Below are positions 1-7,818 of a stretch of 64,000 nucleotides of DNA, piece by piece; positions within the stretch are counted from its first letter, which is position 1; the number at the start of each line of letters is the position of its first letter. The notes below the pieces were generated by a model that ran no database searches, was not told the origin of the DNA, and saw nothing but the letters and a program-made list of their open reading frames with translations. A program made the position numbers and the translations under genes. The DNA lies in assembly GCF_014191505.1 (NCBI RefSeq), contig NZ_JACHWS010000002.1, positions 124,001 to 188,000 of the forward strand, given 5' to 3'. This DNA is from Hoyosella altamirensis. GTDB lineage: Bacteria; Actinomycetota; Actinomycetes; Mycobacteriales; Mycobacteriaceae.

Positions 1-779
1 AGCTCATGGGCCGCCCGCTGACCTGCGTCGCGGGAGTGCGTGGACCGCTCCGCGATTGTCACCTCTGCGCCAGCCATATCGGCAGCGTCGAGAATCGCCC
101 GTATGCGCGCATTCTGAACAGGGAGTGGGGACGAGAGCGCACGGGCGCGGCCCACAAATTCGTCACGATCATCCGGCCCGAGCCGCATACAAATGACTCC
201 GATCCGGCGGTGCCCCGCCGCGAACACGGCGTCGGCCAGCTCGCGCATCGCGCGGTAATCGTCGATTCCAACCCGCGACGTTCCTGGAACATCGATCGGC
301 TGGTCGCACACCACCACTGGCAACTGGCGTTCCAGGGCCGCCGCGAGGTACGGATCGTTTGCGGCGACCGAGTAAACAACAAACCCGTCGACTCCCGCCC
401 GCTGCACCGCGGCCGCAGCCTCTAAATCGTCGCGATCCGGCCCTGCGGGAACGATGAGCAGTGATTTGCCCGCAGAATCACACGCGTCAGCAAGGCCAGC
501 GACGAACTCCACGGCAGCCGGATCGCGAAACGAATAGCTGAGTGGCTGGTCCAGAAGCAGTCCGACTGTGTTCGCCTTACGTGTGCGCAGCGAGCGCGCC
601 ACGGGATCAGGGCCCGGGTATCCGATCTCCTTCGCCGCGGCGAGCACGCGCTCGCGAAGCTCGGGTGACAGCTGGTCAGGGCGGTTGTAGGCGTTAGACA
701 CGGTCGTGCGCGAGACCTTGAGTTCCGCCGCCAGGGACGCCAAAGTGGCGCGCCGACGGGGCCTGCTTGACCGGGGCAT
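1..779 (-). CDS. LacI-family transcriptional regulator (3' end cut by window edge)
   Basis: This is a DNA-binding repressor-type regulator of the LacI/GalR family. I translated it from the minus strand; it starts at the ATG at 777-779 and stays open to base 1, so the C-terminus is missing. The N-terminal helix-turn-helix reads ATLASLAAELKVSRTTVSNA (about residues 11-30), followed by the hinge region (ERVLAAAKEIGYPGPDPVARSLR). After it comes a periplasmic-binding-protein-like sensor fold with the typical TVGLLLDQPLSYSF opening and the GHRRIGVI strand. It diverges from the zinc-type ABC operon starting at 907, with a near-perfect palindrome between them. The ligand cannot be read from the sequence; LacI proteins usually sense sugars or nucleosides, so a direct role in metal control would be unusual. 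Confidence 0.9.
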   Translation of the reverse strand, partial: MPRSSRPRRRATLASLAAELKVSRTTVSNAYNRPDQLSPELRERVLAAAKEIGYPGPDPVARSLRTRKANTVGLLLDQPLSYSFRDPAAVEFVAGLADACDSAGKSLLIVPAGPDRDDLEAAAAVQRAGVDGFVVYSVAANDPYLAAALERQLPVVVCDQPIDVPGTSRVGIDDYRAMRELADAVFAAGHRRIGVICMRLGPDDRDEFVGRARALSSPLPVQNARIRAILDAADMAGAEVTIAERSTHSRDAGQRAAHE

Positions 780-868
780 AGGTGGACGGTAACCGCACCG
801 GGGCCAGAGTTCCAGCACCATCACGTCAGATGTGGTTCAGAGTTCCCCTGCTGGAACGCTAGACTGCG

Positions 869-885
869 ATGGAAACCGTTACCAT
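869..885. promoter_or_regulatory. 17-bp palindromic operator between lacI-type gene and zinc ABC operon
   Basis: The sequence ATGGAAACCGTTACCAT reads as ATGG-n-AAC-n-GTT-n-CCAT, an almost perfect inverted repeat. It lies 22 bp before the GTG start of the binding-protein gene and 90 bp before the LacI-type gene. The AAC/GTT core fits LacI-family operators; the flanking TGGAAA...TTTCA also loosely resembles Zur boxes, so either regulator could bind. Confidence 0.5.
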
Positions 886-906
886 TTCAATCTCTAGGGG
901 TTACTT

Positions 907-2025
907 GTGCGTGCAGTAAAGACTGCTGGCGTCCTGGTCTCCGGACTCAGCCTCGCCGCATTCGGCCTGGCTGCGTGTGGCAGTGACGACGATGCCGCCA
1001 CCGGGACCGGTGCCGACACCGCCATCACCGTCGTCGCGAGCACGAACGTGTGGGCTGACATTGCGCGCCAGGTGGGCGGCGACGTGGTGTCTGTTGAGGC
1101 GCTCATCAGCGATCCCGCGGTCGACCCGCACCACTACGAGAGCACACCGCGCGATGTTGCCACAGTGCAAGACGCCGATCTGGTGGTCTATAACGGCGGC
1201 GGCTACGACCAGTTCGTTCAGGACATCATCGACTCCACCGACCCCGGCCCACGCTCGGTGAGCGCCTACGAGCTCCTCGTGCGCCACGATGACGCGCACA
1301 CTGATGACGACGAGCATCACGACGGGGAGCATCACGACGGGGAGCATCACGACGGGGACGAGCATGGTCATGGCGAAGATGAGCACGGTCATGATTCGGA
1401 GCACGAAGGTGGCGGCGAAGCTGACCATCACGATGATGAGGGTGACCACGGCCATGCTGCGGGTGCGAACGACCACGATCACGACCACGGACATGGCGCA
1501 GCAAACGAGCACGTCTGGTACGACTTCCACATCGTGAGCGACGTCGCGCGCGCCATCGCGAATGAACTGAGCGAACTCGATCCCGATAACGCTGACACCT
1601 TCTCCGCAAACGCCGAGGAGACGTCAGAGCGCATCGAAGAACTCGAAGACCGCGCAGACGACATCCGCGCCACCACCGAAGGCATCGAGGTTGCGCAAAC
1701 AGAACCACTGGCTGAATATCTGCTGGGAGCTCTGGGCGTGATCGACATCGCACCGACTGAATTCACCCGCGCTGTCGAGCATGGAAATGATCCCTCAGCG
1801 GCCGTAACGGCGCAGTTCAGCGACCTGCTGGCGGACGGCGAAGCACAGGCGCTCGTTTACAACAGCCAGACCGAGTCGCCCACCACGCAACGGATGCGGG
1901 AAATTGCCGTAGACAATGACGTTCCCGTCATTGAAGTCTCAGAATCACTTCCGGCCGGAATGGATTACTTTGAATGGATGCACTCCACTCTCGATGACTT
2001 CGAGCGCGTACTGACCGGAGCATGA
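907..2025 (+). CDS. Zinc-type metal ABC transporter substrate-binding lipoprotein (ZnuA/AztC-like)
   Basis: It binds a divalent metal, most likely zinc, outside the membrane and hands it to the permease encoded downstream. The N-terminus is a lipoprotein signal with lipobox LAAC (Cys about residue 24). Cluster A-I motifs are present: VVASTNVWADIARQVGG near the N-terminus, the metal-ligand-like PHHYESTP segment, and a late EVSESLPAGMDYFEWM segment. Between about residues 125 and 200 there is a very long His/Asp/Glu-rich loop typical of zinc-specific members. The GTG start has AGGGG six bases upstream. It is the first gene of a three-gene operon; its stop overlaps the ATPase start by four bases. 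The 372-residue length is larger than usual because of the loop. Manganese specificity is less likely given the His-rich loop. Confidence 0.9.
   Translation: MRAVKTAGVLVSGLSLAAFGLAACGSDDDAATGTGADTAITVVASTNVWADIARQVGGDVVSVEALISDPAVDPHHYESTPRDVATVQDADLVVYNGGGYDQFVQDIIDSTDPGPRSVSAYELLVRHDDAHTDDDEHHDGEHHDGEHHDGDEHGHGEDEHGHDSEHEGGGEADHHDDEGDHGHAAGANDHDHDHGHGAANEHVWYDFHIVSDVARAIANELSELDPDNADTFSANAEETSERIEELEDRADDIRATTEGIEVAQTEPLAEYLLGALGVIDIAPTEFTRAVEHGNDPSAAVTAQFSDLLADGEAQALVYNSQTESPTTQRMREIAVDNDVPVIEVSESLPAGMDYFEWMHSTLDDFERVLTGA
1312..1356 (+). repeat. Three perfect 15-bp tandem repeats in the His-rich loop
   Basis: The unit GAGCATCACGACGGG occurs three times back to back and encodes EHHDG three times. 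It lies inside the metal-binding loop of the zinc-binding lipoprotein. Because the unit is a multiple of three, copy-number change by slippage would keep the frame and alter the number of histidines. Confidence 0.9.
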
Positions 2026-2903
2026 CACCTAGCCCTTCCTCTTCACCGGGTTCACCCCCGCAGAGAAACCCCGTCGTTTCTCTGCGGGGCGCTGGCCTGC
2101 GCTTCGGTGCACGATCGCTCTGGGATGGACTCGATCTCGACATCTCGCCTGGCGAGTTCGTCGCGGTGCTCGGGCCCAATGGATCCGGAAAAACCAGCCT
2201 GCTGAGGGTGCTGCTCGGCCTTCAGCCCCTCGCAGCTGGCACGGTGCGCACCTACGGCGGAGCCGTTCGCACCGGTGACAATCGGATCGGATACATCCCT
2301 CAGCAGAAGACCCTCGACCGCGGCCTCACGCTGCGTGGCCGCGACCTCGTCGGTCTCGGTCTCAGTGGCCACCATTGGGGTCTCACCCTCTCGTCGGCGA
2401 AACGCCGTGAACGCAATGACCGCGTCCGCGAAGCACTCGACGCGGTCGGCGCGGCCAGCTACGCAGATGCCCCGGTTGGCCGCCTTTCAGGCGGGGAACA
2501 GCAACGCCTGCGCGTCGCCCAGGCGCTCGTGTCCGACCCTGGTCTACTGCTTTGCGACGAGCCACTGCTGAGCCTCGATCTCGCAAGTCAGCGCAAGGTA
2601 GCTGAGCTCATTGACGCGCGGCGCCACCTGGCTGACACGGCTGTCCTTTTCGTCACCCACGAGATCAACCCGATCCTGCCGATGGTCGACACCGTCCTCT
2701 ACATCGTGGACGGCCGCTTCCGCATTGGCCCGCCATCCGAGGTGATGACGTCACGCGTGCTGTCAGAGCTTTACCGGACCGACGTCGACGTCCTTCGCGT
2801 CCGTGACCGCATCGTGGTCGTGGGCACTGGCGACAGCATTGATGTCCTCGGGAGGGCTGGGCAAGAGCACCACCCTCAAGAACAGTTTCCGGAGCCATCA
2901 TGA
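2022..2903 (+). CDS. Metal ABC transporter ATP-binding protein (ZnuC/AztA-like)
   Basis: This is the cytoplasmic ATPase that powers the metal importer. It has Walker A GPNGSGKTS (about residues 51-59), a Q-loop region GYIPQQKT, the ABC signature LSGGEQQR, Walker B LLLCDEPLLSLD, and the switch histidine in FVTHEIN. At 293 residues it has the usual family size, with a short C-terminal extension. The ATG overlaps the TGA of the binding-protein gene (ATGA), and its own end overlaps the permease start, so the three genes are translationally coupled. Assignment to metal transport rests on the neighbours; the domain itself is a general ABC ATPase. Confidence 0.9.
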   Translation: MTPSPSSSPGSPPQRNPVVSLRGAGLRFGARSLWDGLDLDISPGEFVAVLGPNGSGKTSLLRVLLGLQPLAAGTVRTYGGAVRTGDNRIGYIPQQKTLDRGLTLRGRDLVGLGLSGHHWGLTLSSAKRRERNDRVREALDAVGAASYADAPVGRLSGGEQQRLRVAQALVSDPGLLLCDEPLLSLDLASQRKVAELIDARRHLADTAVLFVTHEINPILPMVDTVLYIVDGRFRIGPPSEVMTSRVLSELYRTDVDVLRVRDRIVVVGTGDSIDVLGRAGQEHHPQEQFPEPS

Positions 2904-3751
2904 ATGAGTTCTGGGTCCGGTTCCTCGACTTCAGCACTACCGCTGACCTCCTGAGCCGGTCTTTCGTCCAGCATGCGCTCATCGCGAGCGCAATCCTCGG
3001 CCTCCTTGCCGGGGTCATCGGCCCGCTGATCGTCAGTCGTCAGATGTCCTTCGCTGTGCACGGCACCAGCGAACTTTCCGTAATGGGTGCCGCAGGTGGT
3101 CTGCTCCTCGGCATCTCGGTCGGCGTCGGTGCCATAGCTGGGTCTGTTGCCGCAGCGCTGCTCTTCGGCATTCTCGGCGCGAGATCCCGCGAGCGTGATG
3201 CGGTCATCGCTGTCATTCTGTCCTTCGGCCTCGGCCTTGCAGTGCTGTTCCTGTGGCTCAATCCGGACCGAACAGTCAATCAGTTTGCGCTGCTCGTCGG
3301 CCAGGTCGTGACTGTTAACACCGCAGGTCTGCAGCTTTTGATCGTGACCGCGGCGATCGTCCTCATCGCGCTGATCGCCGTCTACCGGCCACTCTTGTTC
3401 GCGAGCACCGACCCCGAAGTCGCCGCCGCGCGGGGGGTTCCCGTCCAGTTCCTGACCGTCGTCTTCGCAGTACTGGTCGGCCTTGCCGTGTCCATCGGAG
3501 TCCAGATCGTCGGCGCCCTTCTGGTCCTATCGCTACTCGTCACCCCAGCCGCAGCGGCCTCCCGGGTCACCGCCGACCCGCTCAAGATCACGCTGCTGGC
3601 TCTGCTGTTCGCGCAGACCGCAGCACTCGGAGGCATCATCCTGTCGCTCGCTCCGGGCGTACCCGTCTCCGTCTTCGTCACGAGCATTTCTTTCCTCATC
3701 TACATGATGTGCCGACTAATCGGCCGTCGTGGAACAGCAGTACCCGCGTAA
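2900..3751 (+). CDS. Metal ABC transporter permease (ZnuB/AztB-like)
   Basis: This is the membrane channel subunit of the zinc-type importer, of the ABC-3 family. The 283-residue protein has about eight hydrophobic segments, including HALIASAILGLLAGVIGPLI near the N-terminus. The conserved MSFAVHGTSELSVMGAAGG segment and the VQIVGALLVLSLLVTPAAAA segment are hallmarks of this family. It overlaps the ATPase gene by four bases and closes the operon; the next gene (pxpA) starts 27 bp later and may be co-transcribed. No operator for a second promoter is evident in that short gap. Confidence 0.9.
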   Translation: MNEFWVRFLDFSTTADLLSRSFVQHALIASAILGLLAGVIGPLIVSRQMSFAVHGTSELSVMGAAGGLLLGISVGVGAIAGSVAAALLFGILGARSRERDAVIAVILSFGLGLAVLFLWLNPDRTVNQFALLVGQVVTVNTAGLQLLIVTAAIVLIALIAVYRPLLFASTDPEVAAARGVPVQFLTVVFAVLVGLAVSIGVQIVGALLVLSLLVTPAAAASRVTADPLKITLLALLFAQTAALGGIILSLAPGVPVSVFVTSISFLIYMMCRLIGRRGTAVPA

Positions 3752-3778
3752 CGCCCGCGATGTGACAACGTAGTAGTT

Positions 3779-4537
3779 ATGGCTGCCATCGACCTCAACT
3801 GCGATCTCGGGGAGAGCTTCGGCATCTGGGCTCTCGGTGACGACGCCACGATGCTGCCGCTCGTCACAAGCGCCAACATTGCATGCGGCTTCCACGCGGG
3901 TGACGCGCGGACATTGCTGATCACATGCCAGCGCGCCGTCGATCACGGTGTCCGGATCGGCGCACAGGTCAGCTACCGGGACCTCGCCGGATTCGGACGC
4001 CGATTCATCGACGTCGCACCCGACGAACTTACTGCGGACGTGCTGTACCAGATCGGAGCTCTAGATGGCCTTGCCCGGGTTGCTGGAGACCGCGTTCGGT
4101 ATGTGAAGCCACATGGTGCGCTCTATAACGCAGCTGTGCACCACGAGGAACAAGCAGCCGCGGTCGTCGACGCGGTCGCCCAATACGACCGGAATCTCCC
4201 GATCCTCGGTCTGCCAGGGTCTGCGCTCTTGCGCCTCGCTGAGGAGGCCGGCCTGCGAACCGTCACCGAAGCTTTCGCGGATCGCGCCTACACGGCGCAG
4301 GGCGCGCTGGTGTCGCGGCGCGAACCGGGTGCAGTGCTCAGCGACGCGACGGAGATCGCAGCCCGCGCGTACACCATGGTCACGACTCATCAGGTGGTTG
4401 CCGAAGATGAGACCGTGCTTGACCTGCACCCCGAATCGCTGTGCGTGCACGGCGACACTCCCGGTGCGGTGGAGATAGCGGCAAAGATCAGGGAGAAGTT
4501 CACTGCTGCGGGCGTGGTCATCGCCCCGTTCACGTAA
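3779..4537 (+). CDS. pxpA: 5-oxoprolinase subunit A (LamB/YcsF family)
   Basis: PxpA works with PxpB and PxpC to open 5-oxoproline (pyroglutamate) to glutamate using ATP. The 252-residue protein carries the family signature DLNCDLGESFG at the N-terminus, then NIACGFHAGD, the conserved AQVSYRDLAGFGRR stretch, VKPHGALYN, and a C-terminal SLCVHGDTPGAVEIA block. Length matches the family (about 250). It is followed after 11 bp by pxpB with an AAGGA ribosome site, and pxpC overlaps pxpB, so the three subunits form one operon. Pyroglutamate is a damage product of glutamine and glutamate, so this is housekeeping metabolite repair. Confidence 0.95.
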   Translation: MAAIDLNCDLGESFGIWALGDDATMLPLVTSANIACGFHAGDARTLLITCQRAVDHGVRIGAQVSYRDLAGFGRRFIDVAPDELTADVLYQIGALDGLARVAGDRVRYVKPHGALYNAAVHHEEQAAAVVDAVAQYDRNLPILGLPGSALLRLAEEAGLRTVTEAFADRAYTAQGALVSRREPGAVLSDATEIAARAYTMVTTHQVVAEDETVLDLHPESLCVHGDTPGAVEIAAKIREKFTAAGVVIAPFT

Positions 4538-4548
4538 GGAGCGCGCAC

Positions 4549-5163
4549 ATGCGGATACTCACCGCAGGCCCCGCTGCGGTTCTCGCGGAACTTGCGTCTC
4601 TGGAAGACGTCCTCAGCACTTTCACGTGCCTGAAGGACTCCCCTCCCCCTGGCAGCCTGGATGTCATTCCCGCGGCACGCACGGTGCTCATCCGTTTCGA
4701 TACCGGACGGACTTCGGCTGACGCTGTCATCGCACATCTCCGCTCACTGCCCGTGCGGAACGCGAGCGCTGAAGCCGAGGGCACGGTCATCACAATCGAT
4801 GTCAACTACAACGGTCCGGACCTCGACGACGTCGCTGAACACACCGGTTTGAGCACAGAGGACGTCATCGAAGCTCACACCGGCAAGCCCTGGACTGTGG
4901 CCTTCGGCGGTTTCGCGCCAGGTTTCGCGTATCTCGTCGGGGGTGACGAGCGCCTCCACGTCCCCCGGCGGCGGGATCCCCGCAAGAAAGTCGAAGCTGG
5001 GAGTGTCGGGCTGGCCGGCGAGTTCAGTGGTATTTACCCGCGAAGCTCGCCCGGAGGGTGGCAGCTAATCGGCACCAGCGACGCAACCTTGTGGGACCCG
5101 GAAAACGACCCGCCAGCGTTGCTGCGGCCCGGTGTCCGCGTCCAGTTCAGGGTGGCGCCATGA
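4549..5163 (+). CDS. pxpB: 5-oxoprolinase subunit B (allophanate hydrolase subunit 1 / KipI family)
   Basis: This is the second subunit of 5-oxoprolinase. The 204-residue protein has the KipI/AHS1 fold signature: VNYNGPDLDDVAEHTGLS, then AFGGFAPGFAYLVG, VPRRRDPRKKVEAGSVG and the end block PRSSPGGWQLIGTSDATLWD. I chose the ATG at 4549 because AAGGA lies just upstream and it gives the expected family length; an upstream in-frame start would extend into pxpA. Its TGA overlaps the pxpC start by four bases. The older name, allophanate hydrolase subunit 1, should not be confused with the true AtzF-type enzyme encoded at 54 kb. Confidence 0.93.
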   Translation: MRILTAGPAAVLAELASLEDVLSTFTCLKDSPPPGSLDVIPAARTVLIRFDTGRTSADAVIAHLRSLPVRNASAEAEGTVITIDVNYNGPDLDDVAEHTGLSTEDVIEAHTGKPWTVAFGGFAPGFAYLVGGDERLHVPRRRDPRKKVEAGSVGLAGEFSGIYPRSSPGGWQLIGTSDATLWDPENDPPALLRPGVRVQFRVAP

Positions 5164-6032
5164 CGGAAGGGCTCGAAGTTCTGCAGGCCGGCGCTCTGAC
5201 CACCATTCAGGACCGCGGCCGGCCCGGCTATGGCGATCAGGGCGTGGGCTGGTCCGGTGCTGCGGATACACGAGCGCTGGACGCCGCGAACAGGCTCGTT
5301 GGAAACCGGCCCTCAGCGGCATGCCTGGAGCTAACGCTCGGCGGGTTTGTTGCTAGGGCTCGCATAGCTATGGTCTGCGCGGTGACGGGCGCGCGCGCAC
5401 CGATCTTCGTCGGAGACAAACAAGTCGCGCATCATGAGCAGATCGTCCTTCCTGCCGGAGCGACGCTCAAGATCGGTATGCCGACTGCTGGCCTGCGAAC
5501 TTACGTCGCTGTGCGGGGCGGCATCGCTGGCCCTCTCGTACTCGGCAGCCGCAGCACCGACACCCTTTCTGGGCTCGGTCCGCCTCCGGTACGCCGGGGC
5601 GACGTCGTCTCGGTCGCGAAAGACGAAGAAGAGTGGCCGGCGGCGGACGTGATTCCCCAAGGATTCACTGAGCCGGGCACCGGACCGGTAACCATCAGGG
5701 TCCAACTGGGTCCCCGCGCTGACTGGTTCGACCCCTCAGCCCCGCATCTGCTGACATCCCAGACCTATGAAGTCACAGCGGATTCGAATCGCGTCGGCGC
5801 ACGCCTTGCCGGACCGAAGAGACTGACGCGTGCGCGGGATGACGAACTGTCCAGTGAAGGGATGGTGCCTGGTGCGCTGCAGGTTCCTCCGGAGGGTCAG
5901 CCTGTACTGTTCCTCGCTGATCATCCCGTCACCGGCGGATATCCTGTCATCGCGGTCGCCCTCGATCTCAGTGCTGCTGCACAACTGCGGCCAGGAGACA
6001 AGGTGCGGTTCACCACCGGCACGATCCAGTAG
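5160..6032 (+). CDS. pxpC: 5-oxoprolinase subunit C (biotin-dependent carboxyltransferase-like, KipA family)
   Basis: This is the third subunit of 5-oxoprolinase. The 290-residue protein begins with EVLQAGALTTIQDRGRPGYG, the invariant opening of the AHS2/KipA family, followed by GVGWSGAAD. It continues with CLELTLGG, the AVRGGIAGPLVLGSRSTD block and a late VLFLADHPVTGGYPVIA motif. The start is the ATG at 5160 within the ATGA overlap with pxpB. A short GC-rich hairpin follows the stop. The full set A-B-C is present and intact, so the enzyme is predicted to be functional. Confidence 0.93.
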   Translation: MTEGLEVLQAGALTTIQDRGRPGYGDQGVGWSGAADTRALDAANRLVGNRPSAACLELTLGGFVARARIAMVCAVTGARAPIFVGDKQVAHHEQIVLPAGATLKIGMPTAGLRTYVAVRGGIAGPLVLGSRSTDTLSGLGPPPVRRGDVVSVAKDEEEWPAADVIPQGFTEPGTGPVTIRVQLGPRADWFDPSAPHLLTSQTYEVTADSNRVGARLAGPKRLTRARDDELSSEGMVPGALQVPPEGQPVLFLADHPVTGGYPVIAVALDLSAAAQLRPGDKVRFTTGTIQ

Positions 6033-6038
6033 CAAGAA

Positions 6039-6053
6039 CCGCGCCACGCGCGG
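6039..6053 (+). terminator. Short hairpin after pxpC
   Basis: CCGCGC-cac-GCGCGG is a perfect 6-bp stem six bases after the pxpC stop, followed by cgttgttt. It sits between convergent genes and could be a weak terminator. Confidence 0.4.
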
Positions 6054-6079
6054 CGTTGTTTACTGGATCGTTGCGACGG

Positions 6080-6325
6080 TCACCGCTGCCGGTGGCGCCG
6101 CGACGCAAAATCGCGCACACACCACACGAGCAGCACACCACCGGCGGCCGCGAGGACGGCAGCGGCCGTCAGCCATGGACCCGAGTACCACGTCACGGTC
6201 TGCGGGCTGAGCCCGAGGTCCGATAGGTCCTCAACACGTGATTCGACGCCCCGGAACCAGCTTGCGACAGACCCCACGATCAACAAAAGGCCACAAATCA
6301 GCGCAGCCAGCGGCCTGCCCATCAA
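6080..6325 (-). CDS. Small two-helix membrane protein of unknown function
   Basis: I do not recognise a family. The 81-residue protein has one hydrophobic segment near the N-terminus (LAALICGLLLIVGSVASWF), a short polar, presumably external loop, then a second segment (LTAAAVLAAAGGVLLVWCV) and a basic C-terminal tail ending RRHRQR, which by the positive-inside rule would be cytoplasmic. Its start overlaps the upstream gene stop by four bases, so it is the last member of the haem-gene transcript running leftward. In mycobacteria the haem operon is likewise followed by small membrane proteins of unknown role. Confidence 0.7.
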   Translation of the reverse strand: MMGRPLAALICGLLLIVGSVASWFRGVESRVEDLSDLGLSPQTVTWYSGPWLTAAAVLAAAGGVLLVWCVRDFASRRHRQR

Positions 6326-6783
6326 GACGCCACCAGCAGCCGCTGCAGAGTCGCGCGCAGCGTGTCATGGTCGCGGGCCCAGGCCTGCACGATTGAGCCA
6401 GATTGCAGACGCAGTCCCACGCCGGTGCGGCGCCGCGGAACGCCATGCAATTCACCTAGCGCACGCGCCATCTGCCAGTCGCCTGGGCCCCACCGATCAG
6501 TTCCTTCGGGCGGCAGCAGCTCGGCGATTTCCTCGAGGGCGAGTGTTTCCTCACCCTGACGCAGATAGTGCGGGGTGAGTTCAACGCGAAGGTGCGTTCG
6601 TCCCGCATACACTTGCCACCCCACCACCGCAGTCAGCAACACCGCCGCGACCAGCCAGCCCACCCAGTGCACGGGCCCACCGAGAAAGATCTCGGCGACG
6701 ATGCCCACCGTGCAGAAGACCGGACCGAATAGGAGCGCCCGCCACTGGGCGCCAGGTTCAAAGAACTCGATCTCGGCCGTCAT
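6322..6783 (-). CDS. Membrane protein with C-terminal cytosolic domain, downstream of haem genes
   Basis: The function is unknown. The 153-residue protein starts with a polar stretch, then two membrane segments (LLFGPVFCTVGIVAEIFLGG and HWVGWLVAAVLLTAVVGWQV, about residues 17-60). A soluble part with beta-strand character follows (HLRVELTPHYLRQGEETLAL), ending in RLQSGSIVQAWARDHDTLRA. This layout resembles small PH-like membrane proteins such as the DUF3093 group, but I cannot confirm that. It overlaps its neighbours on both sides by four bases, indicating translational coupling within the hemB transcript. Confidence 0.75.
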   Translation of the reverse strand: MTAEIEFFEPGAQWRALLFGPVFCTVGIVAEIFLGGPVHWVGWLVAAVLLTAVVGWQVYAGRTHLRVELTPHYLRQGEETLALEEIAELLPPEGTDRWGPGDWQMARALGELHGVPRRRTGVGLRLQSGSIVQAWARDHDTLRATLQRLLVAS

Positions 6784-7190
6784 CGCTCAAACCATGGTTG
6801 AGCAGCCGGCCGGTAGACCAGGACACACGCCGTGATCGCGGGAACGACAATCGCCACCGCGTAGAAACCGGACACCGAGATCGTCGCTATCTGGAAGATC
6901 GCGAGCATGATGGAGAACGCGACGAGTGAGCGCCGGAATCGGGGATCACCTTTACGAGCGAACCCACTGAGAACGCCTACAAAAAGACCCGAGATCAGTG
7001 ATATGCCGCCGTACATGCGCAGCAAATTGACTAGTCCGCCGACGTCATCGATGTTTTCCCGCGCCGTAAGGAGCGCTTCCTCAGTGACGAGCAGATATGC
7101 GAGCCCCATAAGCACACACACCACCGCGGCGACGAACCACAGCCAGTAGGCCGCCGTCACCACTGTGGGACGACGCTCAGCGATTTCCAT
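6780..7190 (-). CDS. Four-helix membrane protein of unknown function
   Basis: The 136-residue product has four hydrophobic segments: TAAYWLWFVAAVVCVLMGLA, a stretch around MYGGISLISGLFVGVLSGF, LVAFSIMLAIFQIATISVSG, and YAVAIVVPAITACVLVY. A charged loop (about residues 45-60) separates the first two. I chose the ATG at 7188-7190 because GGGAG lies upstream and it limits the overlap with the preceding gene to 14 bp; a start 36 bp further upstream is possible but would overlap more. It is part of the leftward run after hemB. No catalytic motif is visible. Confidence 0.75.
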   Translation of the reverse strand: MEIAERRPTVVTAAYWLWFVAAVVCVLMGLAYLLVTEEALLTARENIDDVGGLVNLLRMYGGISLISGLFVGVLSGFARKGDPRFRRSLVAFSIMLAIFQIATISVSGFYAVAIVVPAITACVLVYRPAAQPWFER

Positions 7191-7818
7191 CGTGCTTCTC
7201 CCGCGTGAAGTATCGGTTCGACTCATCTCTATGCATCAGCACGATCGCCCCGGCGGCAAAGACCGCCTGCACAATGCCGAGGCCAGAATCGAAGAACGAC
7301 AATATCCCGCCGTCGCCACTACCGAACACCGATGCCACAGCGAATACACCAAAGACAACCCCGATAGCCGTCAGCGCGACTCTCGCCCAAGGTTTGCCGC
7401 GCCGCATCGTGAAAGCGACAGCCAGGAGCACGCTCAGCAGAAGAAGCAGCAGCACACCAGCAACACCAGTGATCACGTACGCCCAGACCCGGGCCTGCTC
7501 GTAGGTGAGATCCAGCGCGGACTGCTGCTCAAATTGGTCCATGAACAGGTCCGTCGTCTCGTCGATGTTCATCACCATCCCGACGAGACGCAGCGGGACG
7601 ATCACCACGCCGATCACGATGACACCAAGCCACAACTGGAACGCGGTGATCACATCGTGTGGCGGGACTCGCTCGGGGACCCCGGACCTGGACGGTTCCG
7701 TTCCTGGATGCTGGGGGCCACCCTCGTCGGGCGGCCGAAGCTGCGCACCACTATCCGGGGGCCGCGGGTAGAGGGGCGCGTCGCGATCGCCGTGGTCTTC
7801 AGAACTCATCACTTTCAT
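7177..7818 (-). CDS. Membrane protein directly downstream of hemB
   Basis: This 213-residue protein has a polar, Pro/Asp-rich N-terminal tail of about 55 residues, then four membrane segments. They include LWLGVIVIGVVIVPLRLVG, VITGVAGVLLLLLLSVLLAV and an AIGVVFGVFAVASVFG stretch, and the protein ends with a charged tail. Its start codon overlaps the hemB stop by four bases (positions 7815-7818), so it is translated with hemB. A gene of similar type follows hemB in mycobacteria (Rv0513, from memory). Whether it helps haem or porphyrin handling is only a guess from position. Confidence 0.8.
   Translation of the reverse strand: MKVMSSEDHGDRDAPLYPRPPDSGAQLRPPDEGGPQHPGTEPSRSGVPERVPPHDVITAFQLWLGVIVIGVVIVPLRLVGMVMNIDETTDLFMDQFEQQSALDLTYEQARVWAYVITGVAGVLLLLLLSVLLAVAFTMRRGKPWARVALTAIGVVFGVFAVASVFGSGDGGILSFFDSGLGIVQAVFAAGAIVLMHRDESNRYFTREKHDGNR

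Noticed and set aside
1312-1356. Possible CRISPR-like short repeat
   Set aside because: The 15-bp units are directly adjacent, lack spacers and are translated, so this is a coding tandem repeat.
901-1753. Long minus-strand open frames (209 and 175 residues) opposite the zinc-binding lipoprotein
   Set aside because: They are antisense to the His-rich coding region; composition is Arg- or Val/Met-repetitive as expected from the complementary codons, and no ribosome site is present.
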